A DNA stretch of 64,000 bases from Iodobacter violaceini (GTDB taxonomy: Bacteria; Pseudomonadota; Gammaproteobacteria; Burkholderiales; Chitinibacteraceae): positions 186,001 through 250,000 of the forward strand of contig NZ_JAAOLX010000002.1 of NCBI RefSeq assembly GCF_011601265.1, written 5' to 3'. The notes under the pieces were generated by a model. That model did not search any database and was not told the DNA's origin. It worked only from the letters and a program-made list of their open reading frames with translations. Shown here in pieces: positions 1 through 9,163 of the stretch; within the stretch, counting starts at the first letter, position 1, and each line of letters opens with the position of its first letter. A program made the position numbers and the translations under genes.

Positions 1-226
1 GAGCCTGGCGCTTAGTACCTACGAACAGAACAGTACCTTTGTTTGCAGCAATACGACGAGCGTATTTAACCGCTTCTTCAAACAATGGCAAAGTTTTTTC
101 GAGGTTGATAATATGAATCTTGTTACGTGCGCCAAAAATATATTGACCCATTTTTGGGTGCCAGTAACGAGTTTGGTGACCGAAGTGGACACCGGCTTCA
201 AGCATATCGCGCATGCTAACGGACAT
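1..226 (-). CDS. rpsB: 30S ribosomal protein S2, N-terminal part (cut by window edge)
   Basis: The reverse strand encodes a protein starting [20 protein letters not shown], followed by [12 protein letters not shown] and [12 protein letters not shown], which is the conserved N-terminus of ribosomal protein S2. S2 binds the head/body junction of the 30S subunit, and its assembly depends on S1 and helps recruit it. The ATG is at 226-224, with GGAG about ten bases upstream as ribosome binding site. Only about 75 codons lie inside the window; the remaining two thirds, and probably tsf (EF-Ts), continue to the left. A good promoter lies upstream at 351-380. The identification is secure. Confidence 0.97.
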   Translation of the reverse strand, partial: MSVSMRDMLEAGVHFGHQTRYWHPKMGQYIFGARNKIHIINLEKTLPLFEEAVKYARRIAANKGTVLFVGTKRQA

Positions 227-345
227 AGTAAAACTCCAAGCTAAGGGTTACATCCAGCACTCACACGACACCCAAAATCACAGACTTTGAGCACCCTTAA
301 CGGGGTGAGCACCAAAATTATCTGCAGGCACCATGCCCACAGAGC
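227..345 (-). promoter_or_regulatory. 5' leader of rpsB
   Basis: About 120 nt separate the rpsB start codon from the predicted transcription start. The leader contains a short stem (CACCC at 292-296 with GGGTG at 303-307). In many bacteria S2 represses its own messenger through such a leader, so this is a candidate autoregulatory element. I see the stem but cannot show that it binds S2. Confidence 0.35.
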
Positions 346-350
346 ACAGG

Positions 351-380
351 ATTATAGACCTTTACGCCAAGGCCAGTCCA
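351..380 (-). promoter_or_regulatory. Sigma-70 type promoter for rpsB
   Basis: Read on the minus strand there is a perfect -10 box TATAAT (plus coordinates 351-356) and a -35-like TGGACT (375-380) separated by 18 bp. It points at rpsB and fits a strongly expressed ribosomal protein operon. Confidence 0.6.
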
Positions 381-1702
<1,322 letters not shown>

Positions 1703-1722
1703 TTCATAATTTAAGATGACCC

Positions 1723-1746
1723 AAGGGGCGCTCAGCGCCCCTTTTG
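1723..1746 (+). terminator. Rho-independent terminator after trxB
   Basis: A perfect stem GGGGCGCT / AGCGCCCC (1725-1732 and 1734-1741) is followed by TTTT. It sits 20 bp after the trxB stop and only a few bases before the next gene. Confidence 0.75.
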
Positions 1747-1758
1747 CATTGGATTGAC

Positions 1759-2370
1759 ATGGATAACCCCAAGCTGCGCCAGCTTAGAAAAGCTTTACGC
1801 GCCAAGCCGCAGATTGCTGCAAAACCCAAAAGTAAACCCGTAGAAACACTGGATGATCACACCCTGTTTATGCGCTCGGTGCAGGGCGTTAAGCCGCTTA
1901 AAAACACCCAATATCAGCACCCAAAGCCAGAAGTCAGCCCCTGGCCGCGCAAACAACACGCCGAGCACCTCAGCCCGCTGGATGATATGACCGATTTTTG
2001 GCCATGGGATGAGCTGGCACCGGGCGAAGAGCTGCTCTACAGCAAGCCAGGCCAGAAGCTCGACACGCTGAAGCGTCTGAGGAAGGGTCAGTGGCCAACC
2101 AGCGGGCATCTGGATTTGCACGGTTTAAGTAGTGATGAAGCCAGAATCAGCGTGACGCGTTTTTTACAAAGCGCCAATGCAGCAGGCCTGCGCTGTGTAC
2201 GCATTGTACATGGCAAAGGCATGGGTTCTAAAAACGGCGAGCCCATTCTTAAACAAAAGCTTAAAAACTGGCTGGCACAAAGAGATGAAGTGCTCGCCTT
2301 TTGCCAGGCCCCGCAACACGAGGGTGGCGGCGGTGCCGTTTTGGTTTTAATTCGTACCCGCAGAGATTAA
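1759..2370 (+). CDS. Smr-domain protein (SmrA/YdaL-type putative nuclease)
   Basis: The 203-residue product has a basic, poorly conserved N-terminal half and a C-terminal Smr domain from about residue 115. The domain shows the hallmark DLHG (GHLDLHGLSSDEA), then RIVHGKGMGSKNG and a GGGGAVLVLIR end. Stand-alone Smr proteins of proteobacteria have DNA-nicking or RNA endonuclease activity; the physiological substrate is not known. I prefer the ATG at 1759 over the in-frame TTG at 1744, because the latter lies inside the trxB terminator. The gene stands between the trxB terminator and the arn promoter. Confidence 0.85.
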   Translation: MDNPKLRQLRKALRAKPQIAAKPKSKPVETLDDHTLFMRSVQGVKPLKNTQYQHPKPEVSPWPRKQHAEHLSPLDDMTDFWPWDELAPGEELLYSKPGQKLDTLKRLRKGQWPTSGHLDLHGLSSDEARISVTRFLQSANAAGLRCVRIVHGKGMGSKNGEPILKQKLKNWLAQRDEVLAFCQAPQHEGGGGAVLVLIRTRRD

Positions 2371-2401
2371 GGCCGCTTACAAATTCTATACACCGCAGCG
2401 T

Positions 2402-2431
2402 TTCACGCATTCATGTGGCTTAAGGTACAAT
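2402..2431 (+). promoter_or_regulatory. Candidate promoter of the arn operon
   Basis: A -35-like TTCACG (2402-2407) and a -10 TACAAT (2426-2431) are 18 bp apart and lie 30 bp before arnT. A single CTTAAG (2419-2424) resembles one half of a PmrA box, but the second half-site at the expected spacing is not present, so PmrA control is only a suggestion. Confidence 0.4.
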
Positions 2432-2460
2432 GCCACACTGCTCAATCCCAATGAAAATCC

Positions 2461-4098
2461 ATGAATAGTCTGATTAACCGCCCCGCCGCCAAGTGGCTGG
2501 TGCTTCTCCTTTTGGCCGTCCTCTGGTTTGGCACACTGGGTTATCGCAAGCTGATTACACCTGATGAAGGCCGCTATGCAGAAATAGCCCGTGAAATGGT
2601 CGTCAGTGGCGATTGGAATACACCGCGCCTGAATGGCATTAAATACTTTGAAAAACCTGCATTGCAATACTGGGCCACTGCGGCCAGCTTTGAGGTACTG
2701 GGCGAATCAGATTTTGCAGCAAGGCTATGGCCTGCGCTGACTGGCTTTTTAGGATTGCTGGCGGTATTTTTTACCAGCCGCAAACTCTGGGGCGAAGCCA
2801 CCGCCTGGCTTGCCAGCGGCATTTTAGCCAGCAGCGCCTGGTGGATAGGCAATGGCCACTTTCTTACACTGGATATGGGTGTAAGCGCCTTCCTCACCTT
2901 TAGTCTGTGTGGCTTCTTGCTGGCACAAAGAGACGGCGCCAGCACCAAAGAAAACCGCAATGGCATGCTTGTGGCCTGGGGTGCAATTGGCCTGGCCGTT
3001 TTATCTAAAGGCCTGATCGGTCTGGTGCTGCCGGGCATTGCAATTGTCGCCTATTCGATTATTTGCCGGGATCTTAAGCTTTGGACCAGGCTGCATTTAT
3101 TCAAAGGCCTGGCGCTGGCCTTACTGATTACCGTGCCTTGGTTTTTAACCGTATCGAAAGCCAATCCTGAATTCGCGCAGTTTTTCTTTATTCACGAGCA
3201 CTTTGAGCGTTTTCTGAGCACCGAGCATCGCCGTGAAGGCCCGCTCTGGTATTTCTTCCCGATTCTTGCCGTAGGCTTATTGCCTTGGACCAGCCTGTTG
3301 CCGCAGGCATTAAAGAAAAACTGGCAGAGCAATGAGCAATTTAAAACCAACCGTTTTCTATTGATCTGGTCAGTGTTTATTTTTGCTTTCTTTTCTAAAT
3401 CAGGCTCCAAGCTACCTTCTTATATTTTGCCGATTTTCCCTGCGCTGGCCATGCTGATGGCTCAAACGCTGATGGATATCAGTGGTAAAGCCCTGCGCTG
3501 GCATTTTGCGTGGATTGCCATACCTGGCCTTGTGCTGGTTGGCGCTTACCCCTATGTCAGCAACATGACAAGCGAGCACACGCCACAAATTTATAACGCA
3601 GCCTATGCAGCCTGGCTGGTGGCAGCTGGCCTGGTGTTAGCAGGCGGAGCCATCGCCAGCTTTATCCTGGCTGGCAAAGGCAAAAAAGAAGCGGCGATCG
3701 CCACCATGGCGCTGGCAGGATTGGTGGGCGGGCAATTGCCCATGGTTGGGCACGAGTCTTACGCTTATACGAACTCCAGCTACCATTTGGTTGAAGCCAT
3801 CAAGCCTCAGCTCACGCCACAAAGCACACTCTATGCGGTACGTTATTACGACCAGTCTCTGCCCTTTTATTTAAAACGAACCCTGCAATTTGTTGAATAT
3901 ATTGATGAATTTGAAATGGGTCAGAAATCAGAACCTGATAAACGAATTTCACTGGATGATTTTATTGCCCGCTGGAATAGCGATACTCAGCCTGTCGCTA
4001 TTTTGCAAACAGATACGTTCAATGAATTACAAACACGCGGCCTGAAAATGAAAACCATCGCCAAAGATGCGCGCAGATTAGTGATTGCCAAACCATGA
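2461..4098 (+). CDS. arnT: Undecaprenyl phosphate-aminoarabinose:lipid A transferase (ArnT-like, GT83/GT39)
   Basis: ArnT moves 4-amino-4-deoxy-L-arabinose (L-Ara4N) from undecaprenyl phosphate to lipid A on the periplasmic face of the inner membrane, lowering negative charge and polymyxin binding. The 545 residues are close to the E. coli length of 550. A first membrane helix at about 11-28 is followed by the periplasmic TPDEGRYAEIAREM loop with acidic residues D35 and E36, typical of this GT-C fold family, and then about eleven further hydrophobic segments. A soluble C-terminal domain begins near residue 440. It opens the operon and overlaps the next gene by 4 nt. Other PMT-like glycosyltransferases share the fold, but the neighbours support ArnT. 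Confidence 0.9.
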   Translation: MNSLINRPAAKWLVLLLLAVLWFGTLGYRKLITPDEGRYAEIAREMVVSGDWNTPRLNGIKYFEKPALQYWATAASFEVLGESDFAARLWPALTGFLGLLAVFFTSRKLWGEATAWLASGILASSAWWIGNGHFLTLDMGVSAFLTFSLCGFLLAQRDGASTKENRNGMLVAWGAIGLAVLSKGLIGLVLPGIAIVAYSIICRDLKLWTRLHLFKGLALALLITVPWFLTVSKANPEFAQFFFIHEHFERFLSTEHRREGPLWYFFPILAVGLLPWTSLLPQALKKNWQSNEQFKTNRFLLIWSVFIFAFFSKSGSKLPSYILPIFPALAMLMAQTLMDISGKALRWHFAWIAIPGLVLVGAYPYVSNMTSEHTPQIYNAAYAAWLVAAGLVLAGGAIASFILAGKGKKEAAIATMALAGLVGGQLPMVGHESYAYTNSSYHLVEAIKPQLTPQSTLYAVRYYDQSLPFYLKRTLQFVEYIDEFEMGQKSEPDKRISLDDFIARWNSDTQPVAILQTDTFNELQTRGLKMKTIAKDARRLVIAKP

Positions 4099-4466
4099 AA
4101 GCACTTGAATTTGGATTGATTTTATTTGGCGTATTACTCAATGCTGGTGCTCAGCTTTTATTAAAAGCGGGCACCCGCACCATTGGGCAATTCGATTTCT
4201 CCATGGCTAACGCCTGGCCAATCGGGCTGAAAGTCGCCAGCAATCCCCATATTATTGGCGGGCTATCTTGCTATGTCATCAGCGTGGTGGTGTGGATTCT
4301 GGCGTTGTCACGCGTAGAAGTCAGCATTGCCTACCCCATGTTATCAATAGGCTATGTAGTGAATGCGGGCTTAGCCTGGTGGTTATTTGGTGAAGCAGTT
4401 ACACCGATGCGTCTCGTGGGGATCGCCATCATTATGCTGGGCGTCTTACTGGTGGCAAAGAGCTGA
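4095..4466 (+). CDS. arnE: ArnE-like small EamA/SMR flippase subunit
   Basis: This 123-residue protein has four hydrophobic segments and the conserved SIAYPMLSIGYV and LFGEAVTP motifs of small multidrug-resistance/EamA proteins, matching ArnE. ArnE and ArnF together are thought to flip undecaprenyl-phosphate-L-Ara4N across the inner membrane. Only one such gene is present here, so it may work as a homodimer or with a partner encoded elsewhere. It overlaps arnT at its start and the VanZ-like gene at its stop (one shared base, TGATG), which indicates translational coupling. A general small multidrug transporter is possible but unlikely in this position. Confidence 0.82.
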   Translation: MKALEFGLILFGVLLNAGAQLLLKAGTRTIGQFDFSMANAWPIGLKVASNPHIIGGLSCYVISVVVWILALSRVEVSIAYPMLSIGYVVNAGLAWWLFGEAVTPMRLVGIAIIMLGVLLVAKS

Positions 4467-4828
4467 TGGCAAGGATTGCCTTTGAAAGGCTGGCATGGGT
4501 CTATGTGGCTTTTATATGGGTAATGTCTTTGATTCCGCTCACCATGCCAGCCATACCAAACAGCGATAAAATGGGTCATTTTCTGGCCTATGGCTTGCTT
4601 GCACTTTGGTTTGGCCTTGCCCGCCAGAGAAAGCTGCCCCTTATCTGGCTGCTGGCCAGCTTAATGGGCGTTGCAATTGAGTTTGCACAGGCACTTACGC
4701 CTTACCGCAGTTTTGACACGCACGACATGCTGGCAAATGCTGCTGGTGCACTGACCGGCACCGGCATCGCCGCAATCTTGCTTCAATTTTTGCCACATCC
4801 TTTAAAAATACAAACGGATCATTCATGA
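4466..4828 (+). CDS. VanZ-like membrane protein
   Basis: The 120-residue product has four hydrophobic stretches and the VanZ-family pattern: DKMGHFLAYGLLALWF early, then GVAIEFAQALTPYRSFDTHDMLANAAGA. VanZ was named for low-level teicoplanin resistance; the function of most chromosomal homologues is unknown. The gene lies inside the arn operon, overlapping arnE by one base and arnB by four, so it is almost certainly co-expressed with aminoarabinose synthesis. It is not part of the E. coli arn operon. A role in envelope modification or flipping is inference from position only. Confidence 0.85.
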   Translation: MARIAFERLAWVYVAFIWVMSLIPLTMPAIPNSDKMGHFLAYGLLALWFGLARQRKLPLIWLLASLMGVAIEFAQALTPYRSFDTHDMLANAAGALTGTGIAAILLQFLPHPLKIQTDHS

Positions 4829-5952
4829 GCGATTTTCTCCCCTTTACCCGCCCAAGCATTGACGAAGAAACCATTAATGATGTGGCCAGTGTATTGCGCT
4901 CGGGCTGGATTACCAGCGGCCCTAAAGTAAAAGCCTTTGAAGCCGCACTGTCTGCCTATTTTGGCGGCCGCCCTGTGCGCGTAGTCAATTCAGCAACCGG
5001 CGGGCAGGAAATTGCGCTGCGATTAATTGATCTGCAGCCCGGCGATGAAGTCATCACCACGCCGATGACCTGGGTATCGACCACCAATGTAATTTTAAAT
5101 ACCGGCGGCAAGCTGGTGCTGGTGGATGTTGATCCTGTCACCCGTAATATTGATCTAGATTTAGTCGAGGCTGCAATTACGCCGCGCACCAAAGCGATTA
5201 TCCCGATTGATCTGGCGGGTTTGCCGGTAGATCGTGATCGCCTCTATGCCATAGCCAATAAACACGGCCTGCGCGTGATTGAAGACGCAGCACAGGCACA
5301 GGGCGCAACATGGAACGGCAAAAAAGTCGGCAGTTTTGGCGATTTGTGCTCGATTTCATTTCACGCCAATAAAAACATGACCACCACCGAAGGCGGCGCC
5401 CTGGTGATGAATAATGAAGCCGAAGCGGCCCTGTTTGAAAAATGGCGCCTGCAAGGCGTCACCCGCTTCCCTGATGGCAGCATGGATGTGGATTTACCCG
5501 GCGGTAAATTCAATATGACCGATGTGGCTGCGGCTATTGGACTTGGGCAGCTTAAGCAGCTCGATGGCTTTAACAGCAAGCGAAAAGCGCTTGCCCAAGC
5601 TTATTTTGATTTGCTGGATGCCGATTTAGGCTTAGAATTGCCGCCCGCTGATTTTACAAACAGCAACTGGCATATGTTTCAGCCGCTCTTACCGCTGGCA
5701 AAAATGAAAATCAGCCGCGGCGAGTTTATTGCGCAAATGAAAGAAAAAGGCATTGGTGTTGGTGTTCACTACCCCGCGCTGCATTTATTTAGCTACTACC
5801 GCAATCTGGGCTACACCGAAGGCATGTACCCGCACGCAGAGCATATTGGCGCAAGCACCATTACTCTGCCGCTGTTCCCTGCCATGGAAGTGGCAGATGT
5901 GCAGCGTGTTTGCACCGCTTTAAGTGAAGTGCTGTCCGCCAGCCTTAAATAA
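4825..5952 (+). CDS. arnB: UDP-4-amino-4-deoxy-L-arabinose aminotransferase
   Basis: ArnB is a pyridoxal-phosphate enzyme that transaminates UDP-4-keto-pentose with glutamate to UDP-L-Ara4N. The 375 residues fit the DegT/DnrJ/EryC1 family. K183 in SFHANKNMTTTEGG is the expected Schiff-base lysine, and D154 in VIEDAAQAQG contacts the cofactor ring nitrogen. The N-terminus FLPFTRPSI and GWITSGPKVKAFE are typical of ArnB. It overlaps the VanZ-like gene by 4 nt. A perfect hairpin follows the stop codon, before arnC. Confidence 0.95.
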   Translation: MSDFLPFTRPSIDEETINDVASVLRSGWITSGPKVKAFEAALSAYFGGRPVRVVNSATGGQEIALRLIDLQPGDEVITTPMTWVSTTNVILNTGGKLVLVDVDPVTRNIDLDLVEAAITPRTKAIIPIDLAGLPVDRDRLYAIANKHGLRVIEDAAQAQGATWNGKKVGSFGDLCSISFHANKNMTTTEGGALVMNNEAEAALFEKWRLQGVTRFPDGSMDVDLPGGKFNMTDVAAAIGLGQLKQLDGFNSKRKALAQAYFDLLDADLGLELPPADFTNSNWHMFQPLLPLAKMKISRGEFIAQMKEKGIGVGVHYPALHLFSYYRNLGYTEGMYPHAEHIGASTITLPLFPAMEVADVQRVCTALSEVLSASLK

Positions 5953-5954
5953 TG

Positions 5955-5975
5955 AGAAGGGGCTGGCCCCCTTCT
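5955..5975 (+). other. Intra-operon hairpin between arnB and arnC
   Basis: AGAAGGGG (5955-5962) and CCCCTTCT (5968-5975) form a perfect 8-bp stem with a 5-nt loop just after the arnB stop. There is no T-run, so it is probably a processing or stability element rather than a full terminator. It marks the only larger gap (61 bp) between the genes of this operon. Confidence 0.5.
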
Positions 5976-6013
5976 TGCAGCACTTATGTATCAGGTTTTA
6001 AAAAGAGATATTA

Positions 6014-6973
6014 ATGAAGCCCATCGTTTCTGTTGTCGTACCGGTTTATAACGAAGAAGACGGCCTGCAGGCCCTGTTTGACCGTCTTTATCCTGCGCTT
6101 GACGCCCTGAATACGCCGTATGAAATTTTATTTATCAATGACGGCAGCCATGACCGCTCGGCAGGCTTGTTAAGCGCCCAGTACGAAAAGCGCCCGGATG
6201 TCACCCGGGTGATTTTATTCAACGGCAACTTTGGCCAGCACCGGGCCATTCTGGCAGGATTTGAGCACTCCAAAGGCTCGCGCATTGTGACGCTTGATGC
6301 CGATTTACAAAACCCGCCGGAAGACATTGGCACATTGCTGGCTGAAATGGATAAGGGTCACGATTATGTGGGCTCGATTCGCCGACAGCGCAATGACAGC
6401 TGGTGGCGGCATGTGGCCAGCCGCAGCATGAATAATCTGCGCGAAAAACTCACCAAAATCAAAATGACCGATCAGGGCTGCATGCTGCGCGCCTACAGCC
6501 GCCGCATTATCGACACCATTAATCAGTGTCAGGAAATGCACACCTTTATTCCGGCACTGGCGTATTCTTTTTCACAAAATCCAACCGAAGTGGTGGTTGG
6601 CCATGAAGAGCGTTTTGCAGGCGAATCCAAGTATTCGCTCTATAGCCTGATCCGTCTTAATTTTGATTTAATGACCGGTTTTTCAATTCTGCCTTTGCAA
6701 TTATTTTCTATGCTGGGGATTTTTGTCTCGTTAGGCTCTGGCGCTTTATTCTTATTGCTGGTTCTGCGCCGTATCTTTATGGGGCCGGAAGTCGGCGGGC
6801 TGTTTACCTTATTTGCAATCGTCTTCTTCCTGATTGGCATTGCACTATTTGGTATTGGCCTCTTAGGCGAATATATCGGCCGTATTTATCATGAAGTACG
6901 CCAGCGCCCGCGTTATTTAATTGCCAGTATTTTACAGGCCGACCCGGATCAACATAAAAAGGATGGCGCGTGA
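6014..6973 (+). CDS. arnC: Undecaprenyl-phosphate 4-deoxy-4-formamido-L-arabinose transferase
   Basis: ArnC transfers formylated L-Ara4N from UDP to undecaprenyl phosphate on the cytoplasmic side of the inner membrane. The 319 residues comprise a GT2 domain starting VSVVVPVYNEEDGL, with the metal-binding D95-A-D97 in TLDADLQNPP, followed by two membrane helices (about 235-260 and 268-292) as in ArnC/DPM1-type enzymes. The length agrees with E. coli ArnC (322). It overlaps the formyltransferase gene by 4 nt. Because ArnC uses the formylated sugar, a deformylase (ArnD) would be needed afterwards, but no such gene is in the operon. Confidence 0.93.
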   Translation: MKPIVSVVVPVYNEEDGLQALFDRLYPALDALNTPYEILFINDGSHDRSAGLLSAQYEKRPDVTRVILFNGNFGQHRAILAGFEHSKGSRIVTLDADLQNPPEDIGTLLAEMDKGHDYVGSIRRQRNDSWWRHVASRSMNNLREKLTKIKMTDQGCMLRAYSRRIIDTINQCQEMHTFIPALAYSFSQNPTEVVVGHEERFAGESKYSLYSLIRLNFDLMTGFSILPLQLFSMLGIFVSLGSGALFLLLVLRRIFMGPEVGGLFTLFAIVFFLIGIALFGIGLLGEYIGRIYHEVRQRPRYLIASILQADPDQHKKDGA

Positions 6974-7902
6974 AATCAGCCGTTGTTTTTGCCTACCATA
7001 ATGTAGGCGTGCGATGTATTAAAGCGCTGCTGGCCGCTGGCATTGAGATCAGGCTGATTGTGACGCACGAAGACAATCCAAATGAGAACATCTGGTTTGG
7101 CTCGGTTGCTCAATTGGCTGCTGATTACGAAATCCCGTTTATTACGCCAGAAAACCCAAATACACCAGAAATTGAAGCGCAGATTGCTGCGCTGAATGTG
7201 GATTTTTTATTCTCGTTTTATTATCGCAATATGCTGAAAGCGCCTTTATTAAGTGCGCCAAAGCAGGGAGCGTTTAATATGCATGGCTCCCTGCTGCCGC
7301 AATACCGTGGCCGCGTGCCGATTAACTGGGCCATTATTAATGGTGAAACCGAAACCGGCGCCACCTTGCATGTCATGAATATCAAGCCGGATAATGGCCC
7401 GATTGTGGCTCAGCAAGCCGTGCCTGTTTTTCCTGACGACACCGCTCAGGAAGTATTTGAAAAAGTCACCGTAGCAGCGGAGCTTTGCTTAAGTGCGGCA
7501 TTACCGCGATTAATTGCAGGAAAAACTGATTTTACGCAGCAAGACTTAAGCCAGGGCGCTTATTATGGCGGCCGTACAGCCAAAGATGGGCAGATAAACT
7601 GGCAAAAAAGCGCTAAAGACATCCATAATTTGGTACGCGCTGTAACCGTGCCTTATCCTGGCGCATTTAGTGACATCAATGGCAAGCGCCTGATTATCTG
7701 GCGCACACGGCAAATATTCACAGCAGATACAACAGCCATCGAACCCATTACCCCGCTGATGTATGCTGACGGCAATAGAATTATCTTACTTTGCAGTGAT
7801 GGTGCAGCACTTTTAGTACTGCATGCAGAATTCGATGGGGAAACACTGAATGGCAGTGATTTTATTCGCCATTTTGGCGCATCCTCAATAGATTTACATT
7901 AA
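6970..7902 (+). CDS. arnA: UDP-L-Ara4N formyltransferase (ArnA N-terminal half as a separate protein)
   Basis: The enzyme uses 10-formyltetrahydrofolate to N-formylate UDP-L-Ara4N. The 310 residues equal the formyltransferase half of the bifunctional E. coli ArnA. The catalytic triad of the family is visible: N103 and H105 in FNMHGSLLPQYRGR and D141 in KPDNGPIVAQ. The C-terminal subdomain (about 205-305) is the usual small barrel. Translation starts at GTG 6970, overlapping arnC by 4 nt. It ends with a real stop 22 bp before the decarboxylase gene, so the two ArnA activities are separate polypeptides here. Confidence 0.92.
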   Translation: MKSAVVFAYHNVGVRCIKALLAAGIEIRLIVTHEDNPNENIWFGSVAQLAADYEIPFITPENPNTPEIEAQIAALNVDFLFSFYYRNMLKAPLLSAPKQGAFNMHGSLLPQYRGRVPINWAIINGETETGATLHVMNIKPDNGPIVAQQAVPVFPDDTAQEVFEKVTVAAELCLSAALPRLIAGKTDFTQQDLSQGAYYGGRTAKDGQINWQKSAKDIHNLVRAVTVPYPGAFSDINGKRLIIWRTRQIFTADTTAIEPITPLMYADGNRIILLCSDGAALLVLHAEFDGETLNGSDFIRHFGASSIDLH

Positions 7903-7924
7903 TTAGTACCTTCGGGAAAACACA

Positions 7925-8968
7925 ATGAAAAAAGTCCTTATCCTTGGCGTTAATGGTTTTATTGGCCATCACCTGTCTAAATACATCCTCGAAAATACCG
8001 ACTGGGAAATTTTCGGTATGGATATGTTTACCGATAAAGTTTCTGAATTTATGGATAACAAACGCTTTCACTTCTTTGAAGGCGATATCACCATTAACCA
8101 GGAATGGATTGAATATCACGTTAAGAAATGCGATGTGGTATTGCCATTAGTTGCTATCGCAACACCGGCCACTTATGTACAGGCACCGCTGCGCGTATTC
8201 GAACTTGATTTTGAAGCGAATCTGCCCATTATCAAATGGTGTGTTAAATACAAAAAACGCGTGATTTTCCCTTCTACATCCGAAGTTTATGGCATGTGTG
8301 AAGACGAAGCCTTTGATCCTGAAAACTCCAATATGGTTTACGGCCCGATCAGCAAACCACGCTGGATCTACGCCTGCTCCAAGCAACTGATGGATCGCGT
8401 GATTGCGGCTTACGGCCAGCAAGAAGGCCTGGATTACACCCTGTTCCGTCCGTTTAACTGGATTGGTGCGGGCCTGGATAATATCCACACACCTAAAGAA
8501 GGCTCCAGCCGTGTGATTACCCAGTTCCTGGGCCATATCGTTCGTGGCGAGCCAATCAAGCTGGTTGATGGCGGCGCGCAAAAACGTGCATTCACTTACA
8601 TCACCGACGGTATCGAAGCACTGGTTAAGATTATCGACAATAAAGACGGCAAAGCCACACGCCAGATTTATAACATTGGTAATCCAGTGAACAACTACTC
8701 GGTGCGTGAGCTTTCCACCATGATGCTGGATCTGGCTAAAACCTATCCTGAATACGCAGAAATGGCTGCCAAAGTAACCGTTCTGGAAACCACTTCCGGC
8801 GAGTACTATGGCAAGGGCTACCAGGACGTGCAAAACCGCGTGCCAAAAATCGACAACACCAAGGCCGATCTGAACTGGGCACCAAGCACCACTATGGAAG
8901 ACTCACTGCGCGGCATCTTTGATGCTTATAAAGATCAGGTTGCTGCAGCGCGCGAACTGGTTGATTAA
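7925..8968 (+). CDS. arnA: UDP-glucuronate oxidative decarboxylase (ArnA C-terminal half as a separate protein)
   Basis: This NAD-dependent short-chain dehydrogenase/epimerase-type enzyme converts UDP-glucuronate to UDP-4-keto-pentose, the first committed step of L-Ara4N synthesis. The 347 residues match the C-terminal domain of ArnA. The Rossmann glycines G8-x2-G11-x2-G14, the STSEVYG motif with S119 and E120, and the catalytic Y149 and K153 in IYACSK are all present, as is the KRAFTYI loop that supplies a catalytic arginine in ArnA. It is the last gene of the operon and is followed by a strong terminator. The start lacks any linker to the formyltransferase, confirming a natural split. Confidence 0.93.
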   Translation: MKKVLILGVNGFIGHHLSKYILENTDWEIFGMDMFTDKVSEFMDNKRFHFFEGDITINQEWIEYHVKKCDVVLPLVAIATPATYVQAPLRVFELDFEANLPIIKWCVKYKKRVIFPSTSEVYGMCEDEAFDPENSNMVYGPISKPRWIYACSKQLMDRVIAAYGQQEGLDYTLFRPFNWIGAGLDNIHTPKEGSSRVITQFLGHIVRGEPIKLVDGGAQKRAFTYITDGIEALVKIIDNKDGKATRQIYNIGNPVNNYSVRELSTMMLDLAKTYPEYAEMAAKVTVLETTSGEYYGKGYQDVQNRVPKIDNTKADLNWAPSTTMEDSLRGIFDAYKDQVAAARELVD

Positions 8969-8991
8969 TTAAACCAGGCCGCAAAGCTTCA

Positions 8992-9021
8992 CAAAAAAAC
9001 CACGCCATGCGTGGTTTTTTT
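8992..9021 (+). terminator. Terminator of the arn operon
   Basis: A run of A, the stem AACCACG / CGTGGTT and a run of seven T lie just downstream of the last arn gene (core 8998-9021). The symmetry would also let it work on the other strand. Confidence 0.85.
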
Positions 9022-9163
9022 GCATCAGGGTAAGGTCATTATCCGCGGCAAACCCGCATGTGGCTGTCAGTCAAAATAAATAGTTTAAACTGGCTAGGCA
9101 ATCCCTGTGTCATAAACGAGTAAGCTGATAATATCGTTCCCCGCCCCCTGATCAGCCACTGCC

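Noticed and set aside
2402-2431. PmrA box in the arn promoter
   Set aside because: Only one CTTAAG half-site; the second half-site at the required spacing is missing, so PmrA control is not claimed.
8147-8833. 228-codon minus-strand frame opposite the ArnA decarboxylase
   Set aside because: Antisense shadow of a gene with intact catalytic motifs.
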